Shown: in pieces, positions 48,947-57,349 of the stretch
How the letters are laid out: each line of letters begins with the position of its first letter
How positions within the stretch are numbered: position 1 is the stretch's first letter
Assembly (NCBI RefSeq): GCF_011759605.1
Contig: NZ_JAAOYX010000002.1
Span: 496,001 to 560,000, forward strand
DNA: 64,000 nucleotides
Reading direction: 5' to 3'
DNA from: Luteibacter sp. SG786
GTDB lineage: Bacteria; Pseudomonadota; Gammaproteobacteria; Xanthomonadales; Rhodanobacteraceae
Position numbers and translations under genes: made by a program
The notes under the pieces: generated by a model
Database searches by the model: none
The model's input: only the letters and a program-made list of their open reading frames with translations
Told to the model about the DNA's origin: nothing

Positions 48947-50626
48947 ATGAAAATACTTCGCCTTGTGGCCCACGCCGCCTGTCTGCCCCTTTTCGCCATC
49001 GCCATCTCGCCGGCACAAGCCAGCGTGAACAACACCACCGCTACAGTGCCCTCCATCGCGTGGAGTCCATGCCCAGATGCATGGACCGGTCCCGCGTCAC
49101 CCGATCTCGGCAACCGCCTCGAGTGCGGCAGCATGTCGGCGCCACTCGATCACGAAGCACCTGACGGCAATTTGCTGGAGATCGGTGTCATACGTGTACG
49201 CGCCGCCGTGCCGGCGCTGCGCGAAGGCTCGATCTTCTTCCAGGCCGGCGGCCCGGGCGCGCACCCGGGCACGCTTCTGCAAGCGATCGCGAGGGCCTGG
49301 ACGGACTCCGACTTGATATACCAGCACCACCTGAGCGAGCGCTTCGATCTCGTCGCCGTCATTCCGCGTGGACTCGTCGGCAGTGGCGAGTTGCGCTGCG
49401 TGACCGGCATGCCGCCTTCCTACGAGACCCTGTCAGGCGACCTGAGCGACGCCAACTGGAACCTGATGCTCTCGGAAGCGCAGGCCATCGCCGACGCCTG
49501 TCGCGCGCCATGGCATGCGCGTTATATCAATACCGAACAGCACGTACACGACATGGACATGTTGCGTCGCGCGCTCGGCGACCAGCGCCTCCATTTTTAC
49601 GGCATTTCCTACGGGTCCCTTGTCGGTGCATGGTATGCGTCGGTCTACCCCTACCACACCGGGCGGATGCTCTGGGATTCCGGTTTGGACGTCACGCGCG
49701 ATTATGCCACTGCGCTCCAGAGCGCCGTAGCCGCCCAGCACGAGGCCATCATGCGCAAGGCACTCGCGCCCATCCTCCGCGATCCCGCACGGTACGGCTT
49801 CGGCAGCGACCCTGGCATCGTCGCCGAAACCGTCGACAACTTTCCCGCGCGCATGCGCAAGTTGCGTCTGGCGGCCATCCAAACGCCGGAGGAACTGGCG
49901 GCCACATTGCACCTCGCAAACTTGTGGGAGGTGCGCAAACCCGCCACGCTGAACGCCATGTTGCGCCTGCTGCGGAACCCGTTGGCGCCTGACCCGAACA
50001 TGGACGCGCGCTTGCGTCACATGGCGAACAAGCTGGCGACATTGGTGTACGCGCCGCCCGGCACCACGCCCAGGTTCCAATCGGGACCCGAAGGAGACTC
50101 CGTTCGCGTCGTCGTTCCATGCAACGACATGCCGTGGACACGCAGCGAAAGCGCCGTTCGTCGGGCGGCACGCGAAAATGCCCGTCGCTACCTGAGCACG
50201 ACCGGACACGAAGTATTGGATGAGATCGTCTGCCTGCGATGGGGCCCGCCGACAGCAAGGCCCATGGTGAGTGCGAACATCGAACTCGCGCCACCGTTCT
50301 TGATGTTGCAGTCGGACGCCGACACATCGACTCCGCTCACTGGCGCCATGAACGTGCTCGACAGGTTCGCCAACGCTCGCATGCTGCTGGTGCGCAACTC
50401 GGATGAACACGGCCTCTTCAATTTCACGCGGTCGCCGTGCATCGAGCTCACCGCCGCACGCTATCTCGCCACCGGCCAGCTGCCCGAGACCGGTTCCCGG
50501 GCCTTCGCTTGCGACGGCACGCTCGGCAGCCCGCTGGAAGGCATTCCCGGCGAGCCGCCTCCGCCCGTCGTCGAGCCTGTCGCCGTGACCCTGCCGGCAC
50601 CGGCGGCTCACGACGAACTCCGATAG
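48947..50626 (+). CDS. Secreted alpha/beta hydrolase (TAP/S33-like), paralogue 2
   Basis: A 559-residue exported hydrolase, a tandem duplicate of the preceding gene. Signal peptide (residues 1-24, LFAIAISPAQA), FFQAGGPGAHPG, nucleophile elbow FYGISYGSLVGAWY, then LMLQSDADTSTPLTG and RNSDEHGLFNFTRSPC. Differences from paralogue 1 around the elbow (ISYGS versus ASYGG) and the oxyanion box (QAGGPG versus NPGGPG) suggest a changed substrate range. Start ATG 48947 is 9 nt after AAGGA; ATG 48938 is too close to it. Convergent with the porin gene, 9 bp apart. Confidence 0.88.
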   Translation: MKILRLVAHAACLPLFAIAISPAQASVNNTTATVPSIAWSPCPDAWTGPASPDLGNRLECGSMSAPLDHEAPDGNLLEIGVIRVRAAVPALREGSIFFQAGGPGAHPGTLLQAIARAWTDSDLIYQHHLSERFDLVAVIPRGLVGSGELRCVTGMPPSYETLSGDLSDANWNLMLSEAQAIADACRAPWHARYINTEQHVHDMDMLRRALGDQRLHFYGISYGSLVGAWYASVYPYHTGRMLWDSGLDVTRDYATALQSAVAAQHEAIMRKALAPILRDPARYGFGSDPGIVAETVDNFPARMRKLRLAAIQTPEELAATLHLANLWEVRKPATLNAMLRLLRNPLAPDPNMDARLRHMANKLATLVYAPPGTTPRFQSGPEGDSVRVVVPCNDMPWTRSESAVRRAARENARRYLSTTGHEVLDEIVCLRWGPPTARPMVSANIELAPPFLMLQSDADTSTPLTGAMNVLDRFANARMLLVRNSDEHGLFNFTRSPCIELTAARYLATGQLPETGSRAFACDGTLGSPLEGIPGEPPPPVVEPVAVTLPAPAAHDELR

Positions 50627-50635
50627 CGATGTGAA

Positions 50636-51823
50636 TCAGAACATGACCTGCGCACGCATCTGGAAAATGTGCGGATCGATGCGCAGGTCACGTCGGTCAC
50701 TGGTGGCACGTACGTAGTTGGCCTGCAACTTCAGGTACTTCGTGAGGTACCAGTTGGCACCGAGCGTCCAGTCATGCTCGGTGCCACCCGACGTGGGACC
50801 GTCGTCGAGATCCAGCGTGCTGTAGCGAAGCACGAATTCCAGCGCACCCCAGGGCCCCTTCGGAACGACGTCGCCAACGTTGCCCGCGCTGTAGGTGCGC
50901 GACTCGCCGGTGACGACCCAGCTGCCGAACGCATACCAACCGTGGGCGTCATAGGTCGGCTTGTCCTTGAGCTTCACGCGCGCGGAGAGGTACTCGCCCT
51001 GCATGGACCAGGGGCCGCGAATCCACAGGCCTTCCAGACCGCGGCGCTCGACGTGTTCGGCCACGCTGAGCGCGCCGGAGTCGATGAGCCGGCGCGTGGC
51101 GAGGCCTGCCTCCGGCAGCGCGCGCAAGCGCACGCTCGGCGGGTTGTAGCGCCCGCGGCCGTCGGTGCTGCCGTCCGGGTTTTCGCGTGAGTACGAGCCA
51201 CCCAAATGGAGCACATTGCCCGGGCTGTTCATCGGTGTCCATGCAGCGCGAGCGGCCACCATGCGCCCATCGAGATCGCCCTGGAGGTTGCCGCCCTTGT
51301 AGTAGCCGAGTTGCACGAGGTACGCCTTCCGCGCCAGCGCCCAATCGACGCCAAGGCGCCGGGCCGCGTAGATCGCCTGCATCGGCAGCGAGGTTTCCAT
51401 GAACGAGGTGCTGCCGGTGCTTGTGTTGCCTTCGAAGCCGACGGGCGTCTTCATGAAGCCGACGCGGAACGCGCCCACGTCATTGCCGAACAGGGCCTTG
51501 CTCTGCATGCGGAAGAACACGTCCAGCCACGTCTTCGTCTGGAAGTCGAACACCACGGTGCCGTCGTATACACCTTTCTTGCGGACAAAAAAGCCGAACT
51601 CCTTGCGGCGGTTTGTCTGCGCGTCTTCGTACGTACCCTCGTCGTGCGAAAAGCGGTCCAGATCGTATTGATACTTCAGCGACAGGCCGACGTCCGTGCC
51701 ATCGGCGAACACGTAGTGGGTGGGCCAGTTGGTGCGCCAGTCGTAGTCGTTGGGCAACGGCGCGGCGACCGCGCCGAGCACGGGAGCGATCAGCGCGACT
51801 GCGCCGACGATGGTCTTCTTCAC
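50636..51823 (-). CDS. Phosphate-selective porin (OprO/OprP family)
   Basis: A 395-residue outer-membrane porin: signal peptide (residues 1-23, IAPVLGAVAAPL), barrel strands including VGLSLKYQYDLDRFSHD, FFRMQSKALFGNDVGAFRVG, FMKTPVGFEG, WYLTKYLKLQANYVRA, and a C-terminal Phe (MRAQVMF), as barrel-assembly requires. The family conducts phosphate or pyrophosphate; here the anion is not established. The start is GTG 51823 preceded by GAGAGGGG; an extension to 51868 lacks a start signal. Between it and glnA lies a bidirectional terminator. Confidence 0.86.
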   Translation of the reverse strand: MKKTIVGAVALIAPVLGAVAAPLPNDYDWRTNWPTHYVFADGTDVGLSLKYQYDLDRFSHDEGTYEDAQTNRRKEFGFFVRKKGVYDGTVVFDFQTKTWLDVFFRMQSKALFGNDVGAFRVGFMKTPVGFEGNTSTGSTSFMETSLPMQAIYAARRLGVDWALARKAYLVQLGYYKGGNLQGDLDGRMVAARAAWTPMNSPGNVLHLGGSYSRENPDGSTDGRGRYNPPSVRLRALPEAGLATRRLIDSGALSVAEHVERRGLEGLWIRGPWSMQGEYLSARVKLKDKPTYDAHGWYAFGSWVVTGESRTYSAGNVGDVVPKGPWGALEFVLRYSTLDLDDGPTSGGTEHDWTLGANWYLTKYLKLQANYVRATSDRRDLRIDPHIFQMRAQVMF

Positions 51824-51961
51824 GGTGAAACCCCTCTCAAGCGAGCCGGCGGCACCGGCTTGCGACAATGAATGACTATAGCGTGCTTGAGAATCCGCTC
51901 AATCCCGCACTCACTTCATCGGCAGGCTCGCCCATGTCTTTAAAAGGGCGCGTGAAGAACC

Positions 51962-51990
51962 AAAAAAAGGGGCGCCGAAGCGCCCCTTTT
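51962..51990. terminator. Bidirectional rho-independent terminator after glnA
   Basis: An 11-bp stem AAAAGGGGCGC/GCGCCCCTTTT (51965-51975 with 51980-51990) and CGAA loop. A-run on the left (51962-51968) gives a T-run for glnA reading leftward, and the TTTT at 51987-51990 works for rightward transcripts. Confidence 0.92.
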
Positions 51991-52011
51991 CTTCATCCGA
52001 CCGATCGAACG

Positions 52012-53424
52012 TCAGATGGCGTAATACATCTGGAACTCGAGCGGGTGGGTGCTCGCGCGGTAGCGCGTGACTTCCTGCATCTTCAGCGCGATGTAGCCGT
52101 CGATGAAGTCGTCGGTGAAGACGCCGCCGGCCTTCAGGAACTCGCGATCCTTGTCGAGGGCCACCAGGGCCTCGTCGAGGCTGGCGCACACCTGCGGGAT
52201 GTTCTTTTCTTCTTCCGGCGGAAGATCGTAAAGATCCTTGTCGGCCGGCGCACCCGGGTCGATCTTGTTCAGGATGCCGTCGAGACCGGCCATCATCAGC
52301 ACGGTGAAGGTGAGGTAGCCCGACTGCATCGGGTCCGGGAAGCGGATTTCGATACGGCGGCCCTTCGGGCTGGAGACGTACGGAATACGGCAGGAGGCCG
52401 AACGGTTGCGCGCCGAGTAGGCGAGCATCACCGGCGCCTCGAAGCCCGGCACCAGTCGCTTGTAGCTGTTGGTGGTGGAGTTTGCGAACGCGTTGATGGC
52501 CTTGGCGTGCTTGAAGATGCCGCCGATGTACCACAGCGCGGTCTGCGAAAGGCCACCGTACAGGTCGCCGGCGAAAAGGTTCTCGCCGTTCTTCGACAGC
52601 GACTGGTGCACGTGCATGCCCGAACCGTTGTCGCCGACGATCGGCTTCGGCATGAAGGTCACCGTCTTGCCGGCCTGGTGGGCGACGTTCTTGATGACGT
52701 ACTTCATCGTCATCAGTTCGTCGGCCTTCTTCACCAGCGTGTTGAAGCGGGTGCCGATTTCACACTGGCCCGCGTTGGCCACTTCGTGGTGGTGCACTTC
52801 CACCACCTGACCCAGCGATTCCAGCACCTTGCACATGTCGGCGCGCAGGTCGCCCAGGCTGTCCACCGGGCTGACCGGGAAATAGCCGCCCTTCACGCCC
52901 GGGCGGTGGCCGGTGTTCGTGCCGTCGTACTTGTAGCGCGACGACCAGGCCGCTTCCTCGGAGCCGATTTCATAGAACACGCGGCCCATGTCGTTCTGCC
53001 AGCGCACGGAGTCGAAAATGAAGAATTCCGGTTCCGGGCCGAAGAAGGCGGTGTCGGCGATGCCGGTGGACTTCAGGTAAGCCTCGGCGCGCTTCGCGAT
53101 GGAGCGCGGGTCGCGACCATAGGCCTGCATGGTGCTCGGCTCGAGCACGTCGCAATGCAGGATCAGCTGCTTGTGCGCGCTGAACGGGTCGAGGTGCGCA
53201 GTGTCCGGATCCGGCATGAGCACCATGTCGGACTCGTTGATGCCCTTCCAACCCGCGATCGACGAACCGTCGAACATCTTGCCGTCTTCGAAGGTACCTT
53301 CGTCGATGGCGTGGGCGGGGAACGTGACGTGGTGGTGCTTGCCGAGGATATCGGCGAAGCGCAGGTCGACGAACTCGATTTCCTCGTCCTGGATCAGGTT
53401 CAGCACTTTGGAAGCGGCGGACAT
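52012..53424 (-). CDS. glnA: Glutamine synthetase type I
   Basis: A 470-residue GSI, which makes glutamine from glutamate, ammonia and ATP in a cytosolic dodecamer. Motifs: [32 protein letters not shown], metal ligands in [22 protein letters not shown], the ATP-binding [11 protein letters not shown], and [20 protein letters not shown]. The adenylylation site Tyr lies in [11 protein letters not shown] (near residue 400), so GlnE control is expected. A strong sigma-54 promoter and an NtrC site upstream point to nitrogen control, and a terminator follows. Confidence 0.98.
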   Translation of the reverse strand: MSAASKVLNLIQDEEIEFVDLRFADILGKHHHVTFPAHAIDEGTFEDGKMFDGSSIAGWKGINESDMVLMPDPDTAHLDPFSAHKQLILHCDVLEPSTMQAYGRDPRSIAKRAEAYLKSTGIADTAFFGPEPEFFIFDSVRWQNDMGRVFYEIGSEEAAWSSRYKYDGTNTGHRPGVKGGYFPVSPVDSLGDLRADMCKVLESLGQVVEVHHHEVANAGQCEIGTRFNTLVKKADELMTMKYVIKNVAHQAGKTVTFMPKPIVGDNGSGMHVHQSLSKNGENLFAGDLYGGLSQTALWYIGGIFKHAKAINAFANSTTNSYKRLVPGFEAPVMLAYSARNRSASCRIPYVSSPKGRRIEIRFPDPMQSGYLTFTVLMMAGLDGILNKIDPGAPADKDLYDLPPEEEKNIPQVCASLDEALVALDKDREFLKAGGVFTDDFIDGYIALKMQEVTRYRASTHPLEFQMYYAI

Positions 53425-53458
53425 ACAAACCTCGAATGGGTATGGGGCGGGATGCGGT

Positions 53459-53475
53459 TAGCAATCGCTATGCCA
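53459..53475 (-). promoter_or_regulatory. Sigma-54 promoter of glnA
   Basis: Minus strand TGGCATAGCGATTGCT: the GG (-24) and GC (-12) are exactly 10 bp apart and the flanks match TGGCAY-N6-TTGCW. It lies 35-51 bp upstream of the glnA ATG. Confidence 0.88.
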
Positions 53476-53540
53476 GCGCCGTCGCGCACGGCGGACCGGC
53501 ATGGACCAAGCCGGCGCATCATAGAACGGCCGTAAGCGCC

Positions 53541-53588
53541 CCGTGCAAAAGCACCACGTTGGTGCAAATGGCATGATATTGCACCAAG
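53541..53588 (-). promoter_or_regulatory. NtrC-type enhancer of glnA
   Basis: Minus strand TGCACCAACGTGGTGCT (53566-53550) is one base off the E. coli glnA NtrC site TGCACCAACATGGTGCT. Half-sites (GTGCAAAA at 53543-53550 and CTTGGTGCAA at 53588-53579 on the minus strand) flank it. Placed about 75-115 bp before the sigma-54 element, as expected for an enhancer. Confidence 0.82.
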
Positions 53589-53684
53589 CCCGGGACCAGG
53601 AAAGACCGGGGACCAGGGACGCCCGGCTTAGGCGTAACGCGGATTACGCTGGCAGGATGCGGTCATTACCCCGCAGGAATGAGC

Positions 53685-55505
53685 ATGCGTCTTTCCCTCA
53701 TCGCCCTGGCCGCCGCCCTCGGGCTCTCGCCCGTCCTGGCCCATGCCGCGCAGCGGACCTACGCCAACCCCATCGACATCGACTACCGCTACAACTTCGA
53801 GCAGATGAACGAGGGCGTGTCGTACCGCACCGGTGCCGATCCGGCCGTGGTGCGCTTCGGCGACGCGTATTACCTGTTCCAGACGCTCGCCGACGGGTAC
53901 TGGATGTCCAAGGATCTGGTGCACTGGGATTTCGTGAAGCCGGACCATTGGCCGTTCGACGGACTGGTGGCGCCGGCGACGCTGGTCGCGGACGGCAAGC
54001 TGTTCCTCATGCAGTCGGCCGTCGCGCCGCGGCCGCTCATGGTCAGCACGGACCCGGCCAGCGGACGGTGGCAGTTCTGGACGCGCCTGCTGCCCCCCGT
54101 GCCGGGTGCCGTGCGGAACGAGCAACCCGGCGTGCTGCTGAAGCCCGATGAGCTGCCGCAGGGGCCGTGGGATCCCGGCCTGTTCCAGGACAGGGACGGC
54201 AAGGTGTACCTGTATTGGGGCTCCTCGTACGTCTATCCGCTCTACGGCGCGGAGCTTGACCTGAAACTTGCCTCCACGGAGGGCGAGGGCAAGCGCCTCT
54301 CGTTCGCGACGAAGCCCCGCGCCTTCCTGCGTCTCGATCCGGCGAACCATGGCTGGGAGCGCTTCGGCCCGGACCATACGATGGGCGACAAGCCCTCGTA
54401 TATCGAAGGGGCCTGGATGAACGAGCACAACGGCCGCTACTACTTCCAATACGGCGGCCCGGGCACGGAATACAACGTGTACGCCACGGGCGTGTACGTC
54501 GGAAAGACGCCTCTGGGGCCGTTCGAATACGCCCCTTACAACCCGGTCGGGTACAAGCCCGGCGGCTTCGTCACCGGAGCCGGCCACGGTTCCACCTTCG
54601 AGGACGTGTACGGCAACGCCTGGAACACGGGCACCGCCTGGCTTGGCGTGAACTGGACCTTCGAACGCCGCATCGACCTTTTTCCCGCGGGGTGGCACGA
54701 CGACGGGCAGATGTGGGTGGACACGCGCTTCGGCGACTTCCCGCATCGCATGCCCGACCACAAGCTGCACGAGAACGAAGACACATTCACCGGCTGGATG
54801 CTGCTGTCGTACCGCAGGCCGGTGGTGGCGTCGTCGTCGCTGCCCGCGCACCCGGCTTCCACGCTGACCGACGAGGACCCGCGCACGTTCTGGGTGGCCA
54901 AGGCGAACGAAGCCGGCCAGACGCTCACGCTCGACCTCGGTGGAACGCCGACCGTCCGTGCGGTGCAGGTCAACTACGCCGACTTCGAGTCCGGCCGCTA
55001 CGGCGACGCCCCCGACATTGTCACGCAGTTCGTCCTGCAAGGATCGACGGACGGCGAACGCTGGATCACGCTGGCCGACCTGTCGAAGGAAACACGCGAT
55101 CGCCCCAACGCGTACATCGAACTGGAACAACCGCAGAAGCTGCGCTTCATTCGCTACGTGCACAAGCATGTGGGCGCGAAGCATCTTGCGATTTCCGATC
55201 TGCGGGTGTTCGGCAATGCCGACGGCGCGCCGCCGGCCGCTCCGCAGGGCGTCAAGGCGAAACGCGGCAGCGACGAGAGGGACGCCACTATTTCGTGGAA
55301 GCCCGTACCGGGCGCGGTGGGGTACAACGTGCGCTGGGGCCTTGCCGCCGATCGCCTGCATTCCACGTACCAGCGTTTCGCGGATCGGCCGACTTCGTTT
55401 ACCCTTCGTAGCCTCAACAAGGGCGTTCGTTACGTCGTGGCCGTGGAGGCCTTCGACGAGCGAGGTGTCTCTCCGCTGTCACAGGTCGTACAGATCGTTC
55501 CATGA
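53685..55505 (+). CDS. Secreted GH43-type glycosidase with F5/8 and Fn3 domains
   Basis: A 606-residue exported protein: signal peptide (residues 1-22), a five-bladed propeller of GH43 (about 25-370) with catalytic acids TGADPAVVRFGDAYYLF (base), WDPGLFQDRDG and SYIEGAWMNEHNG (Glu acid), a galactose-binding/F5-8 type C-like domain (about 385-510, DPRTFWVAKANEAGQTLTLD and FIRYVHKHVGAKHLAISD) and a C-terminal Fn3 domain (520-605). Probably acts on arabinan/xylan-type or galactan polymers. ATG 53685 is 6 nt after AGGA; ATG 53679 is also in frame. Coupled by ATGA to the phosphoesterase gene. Confidence 0.9.
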   Translation: MRLSLIALAAALGLSPVLAHAAQRTYANPIDIDYRYNFEQMNEGVSYRTGADPAVVRFGDAYYLFQTLADGYWMSKDLVHWDFVKPDHWPFDGLVAPATLVADGKLFLMQSAVAPRPLMVSTDPASGRWQFWTRLLPPVPGAVRNEQPGVLLKPDELPQGPWDPGLFQDRDGKVYLYWGSSYVYPLYGAELDLKLASTEGEGKRLSFATKPRAFLRLDPANHGWERFGPDHTMGDKPSYIEGAWMNEHNGRYYFQYGGPGTEYNVYATGVYVGKTPLGPFEYAPYNPVGYKPGGFVTGAGHGSTFEDVYGNAWNTGTAWLGVNWTFERRIDLFPAGWHDDGQMWVDTRFGDFPHRMPDHKLHENEDTFTGWMLLSYRRPVVASSSLPAHPASTLTDEDPRTFWVAKANEAGQTLTLDLGGTPTVRAVQVNYADFESGRYGDAPDIVTQFVLQGSTDGERWITLADLSKETRDRPNAYIELEQPQKLRFIRYVHKHVGAKHLAISDLRVFGNADGAPPAAPQGVKAKRGSDERDATISWKPVPGAVGYNVRWGLAADRLHSTYQRFADRPTSFTLRSLNKGVRYVVAVEAFDERGVSPLSQVVQIVP

Positions 55506-57217
55506 CGATGGGCGGCCACAGACCCCCATCGGATCACGACATGACGAACAAGCACGACGACGATACCCTCGACGCTGGCCGGCGCCGCCTGCTCGGTGGC
55601 ATGGCCACCACGGGCGCGTTGCTGGCGCTGGGAGGCCTTCCCGACGCAACCGCGAATGCCGCGCAGGCGGCCCCTGTCGCACCGGGCGGCAAGGAAATGG
55701 ATGCGTTGCTCGAGAAGCACATCCAGCACGTGGTCGTCATCTATGCGGAAAACCGCAGCTTCAACAACCTGTTCGCCGACTTCCCCGGATTGCAGAGCCC
55801 GCTGAGCGCCGTTCCGAAGGAGCGTTACCTCCAGCGCGATCGCGACGGCAAGGTGCTCGACACGCTGCCCCCGATCTGGGGCGGCCTCGTTCCGCACGAG
55901 CAGGTGGTCGACCACAAGACGTACAAGATTCTCGAAAAGGACATCGTCGGGCTGCCGAATGCGCCGTGGGCCCTGCACACCGGCGATCGCCACACGCCGT
56001 TGCCGCACGGCGTCGTCACGCGCGACCTCGTGCACGCGTTCTACAACAACCAACTGCAGATCAACGGTGGCAGGAACGACGGGTTCGTGGCGTGGGGCGA
56101 CAACGGCGCGCTCACCATGGGCCACTACGCCAGCGCGCCCGTGCACCTGCGGCTGTGGCGCCTGGCCGAGCAGTTCACGCTGTGCGACAACTTCTTCATG
56201 GGCGCTTTCGGCGGTTCGTTCCTCAATCACCAGTACCTCGTCGCGGCGCAGCCGCCGTTCTACCCGAATGCCGACAAGAGTCCGGCGCAATTCAATATCG
56301 CGGTGACGGAAAGCGGCGATCCCAAGGACCATCGCCTGAAGATGGCCGAAGACTCGCCGAAGAGCGCGATGGACGGCAAACCGAAGTTCGCGCACCACAA
56401 CACGCTGACGCCGGACTTCTGGGCGGTGAACACCATCGGCCCGCCCTACTCGCCCGGCTTCAACGTCGACCGCAAGAACCCGCTGCTGGCCGATGCCAGC
56501 AGCCCGAACACGCTGCCGCCGCAATCGCACCGGCATATCGGCGACATGCTCTCGGCGAAGGGCGTCGATTGGGCATGGTACGGCGGCGCCTTCCAGGCCG
56601 CGCTCGACGGCAAGGGCGACGGCGACGACGGCAGCTTTCCGCAGACGCCCAATTTCCAGCCGCACCATCAGCCGCTCAATTATTTCGTATCGCTGGCGCC
56701 CGGCACGGAAGCGCGCAAGCGCCACCTGCGCGATGGCGGTCTCGGCGAAACGCCATCCACCAACCACTTCCTCGCCGACGTCGCGGCCGGCAAGCTGCCG
56801 CCGGTCACGTTCTACAAGCCGCAAGGCGACCTCAACATGCACGCCGGCTACTCCGACGTGGAGGCAGGCGACCGACATATCGCCAACGTGGTGCACGCGC
56901 TGCGCAAAAGCCCGCACTGGAACGACATGCTGGTGATCGTCACCTTCGACGAGAACGGCGGCTGGTGGGACCACGTGGCTCCTCCGAAGGGCGATCGCTG
57001 GGGGCCAGGCACGCGCGTCCCCGCCCTGGTGATCTCGCCGCACGCGAAGAAGGGGCACGTCGAGCACACCGTCTACGACACCGGGTCGATCGCACGCTTC
57101 ATCACCCGCCGTTTCAAGCTGGAGAAACTGCCGGGGCTCGTCGAGCGCGAGAAGGCAATGCTGGCGGCGGGTGGCCCCGCACCGGGCGACCTGACCGAAA
57201 CGCTTCAGTTCGCCTGA
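55502..57217 (+). CDS. Tat-exported phosphoesterase (acid phosphatase/PLC family)
   Basis: A 571-residue member of the phosphoesterase family (PF04185: AcpA, non-hemolytic phospholipase C). The Tat motif is DAGRRRLLGGMATTGALLAL, cleavage near ANA. HVVVIYAENRSFNNLFADFP holds the conserved metal/nucleophile residues ENRSF, GAFGGSFLNHQYLVA is the second signature, and VIVTFDENGGWWDHVAPP the third. A four-residue longer N-terminus at ATG 55502 is assumed from the ATGA overlap with the GH43 gene; ATG 55541 is an alternative. Its substrate (phosphomonoester or phospholipid) is unknown. Confidence 0.87.
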   Translation: MTMGGHRPPSDHDMTNKHDDDTLDAGRRRLLGGMATTGALLALGGLPDATANAAQAAPVAPGGKEMDALLEKHIQHVVVIYAENRSFNNLFADFPGLQSPLSAVPKERYLQRDRDGKVLDTLPPIWGGLVPHEQVVDHKTYKILEKDIVGLPNAPWALHTGDRHTPLPHGVVTRDLVHAFYNNQLQINGGRNDGFVAWGDNGALTMGHYASAPVHLRLWRLAEQFTLCDNFFMGAFGGSFLNHQYLVAAQPPFYPNADKSPAQFNIAVTESGDPKDHRLKMAEDSPKSAMDGKPKFAHHNTLTPDFWAVNTIGPPYSPGFNVDRKNPLLADASSPNTLPPQSHRHIGDMLSAKGVDWAWYGGAFQAALDGKGDGDDGSFPQTPNFQPHHQPLNYFVSLAPGTEARKRHLRDGGLGETPSTNHFLADVAAGKLPPVTFYKPQGDLNMHAGYSDVEAGDRHIANVVHALRKSPHWNDMLVIVTFDENGGWWDHVAPPKGDRWGPGTRVPALVISPHAKKGHVEHTVYDTGSIARFITRRFKLEKLPGLVEREKAMLAAGGPAPGDLTETLQFA

Positions 57218-57245
57218 TCGCTGGCATTTTTGCGGAAGCGCTCTC

Positions 57246-57328
57246 TGTGGGAGCCGCTTCAGCGGCGATGGGTGCTCGTGAAAGCGCGTGCCCGCTGCCG
57301 CGGGATCGCCGCTGAAGCGGCTCCCACA
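57246..57328. repeat. REP-like inverted repeat, GTGGGAGC family, copy 2
   Basis: An 83-bp element beginning TGTGGGAGCCGCTTCAGCGG and ending GCTGAAGCGGCTCCCACA, with inner segment CCCGCTGCCGCGGGATCGCC shared with the copy at 9583-9665. The arms here are perfect inverted copies, so this is the less degenerate of the two. It fills the gap between the convergent phosphoesterase and emrB-like genes. Confidence 0.88.
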
Positions 57329-57349
57329 AGGCGCGGTACTCCACCGACC

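Noticed and set aside
55430-57067. 545-codon minus-strand ORF
   Set aside because: Antisense shadow of the phosphoesterase gene; composition typical of the opposite strand of a high-GC gene.
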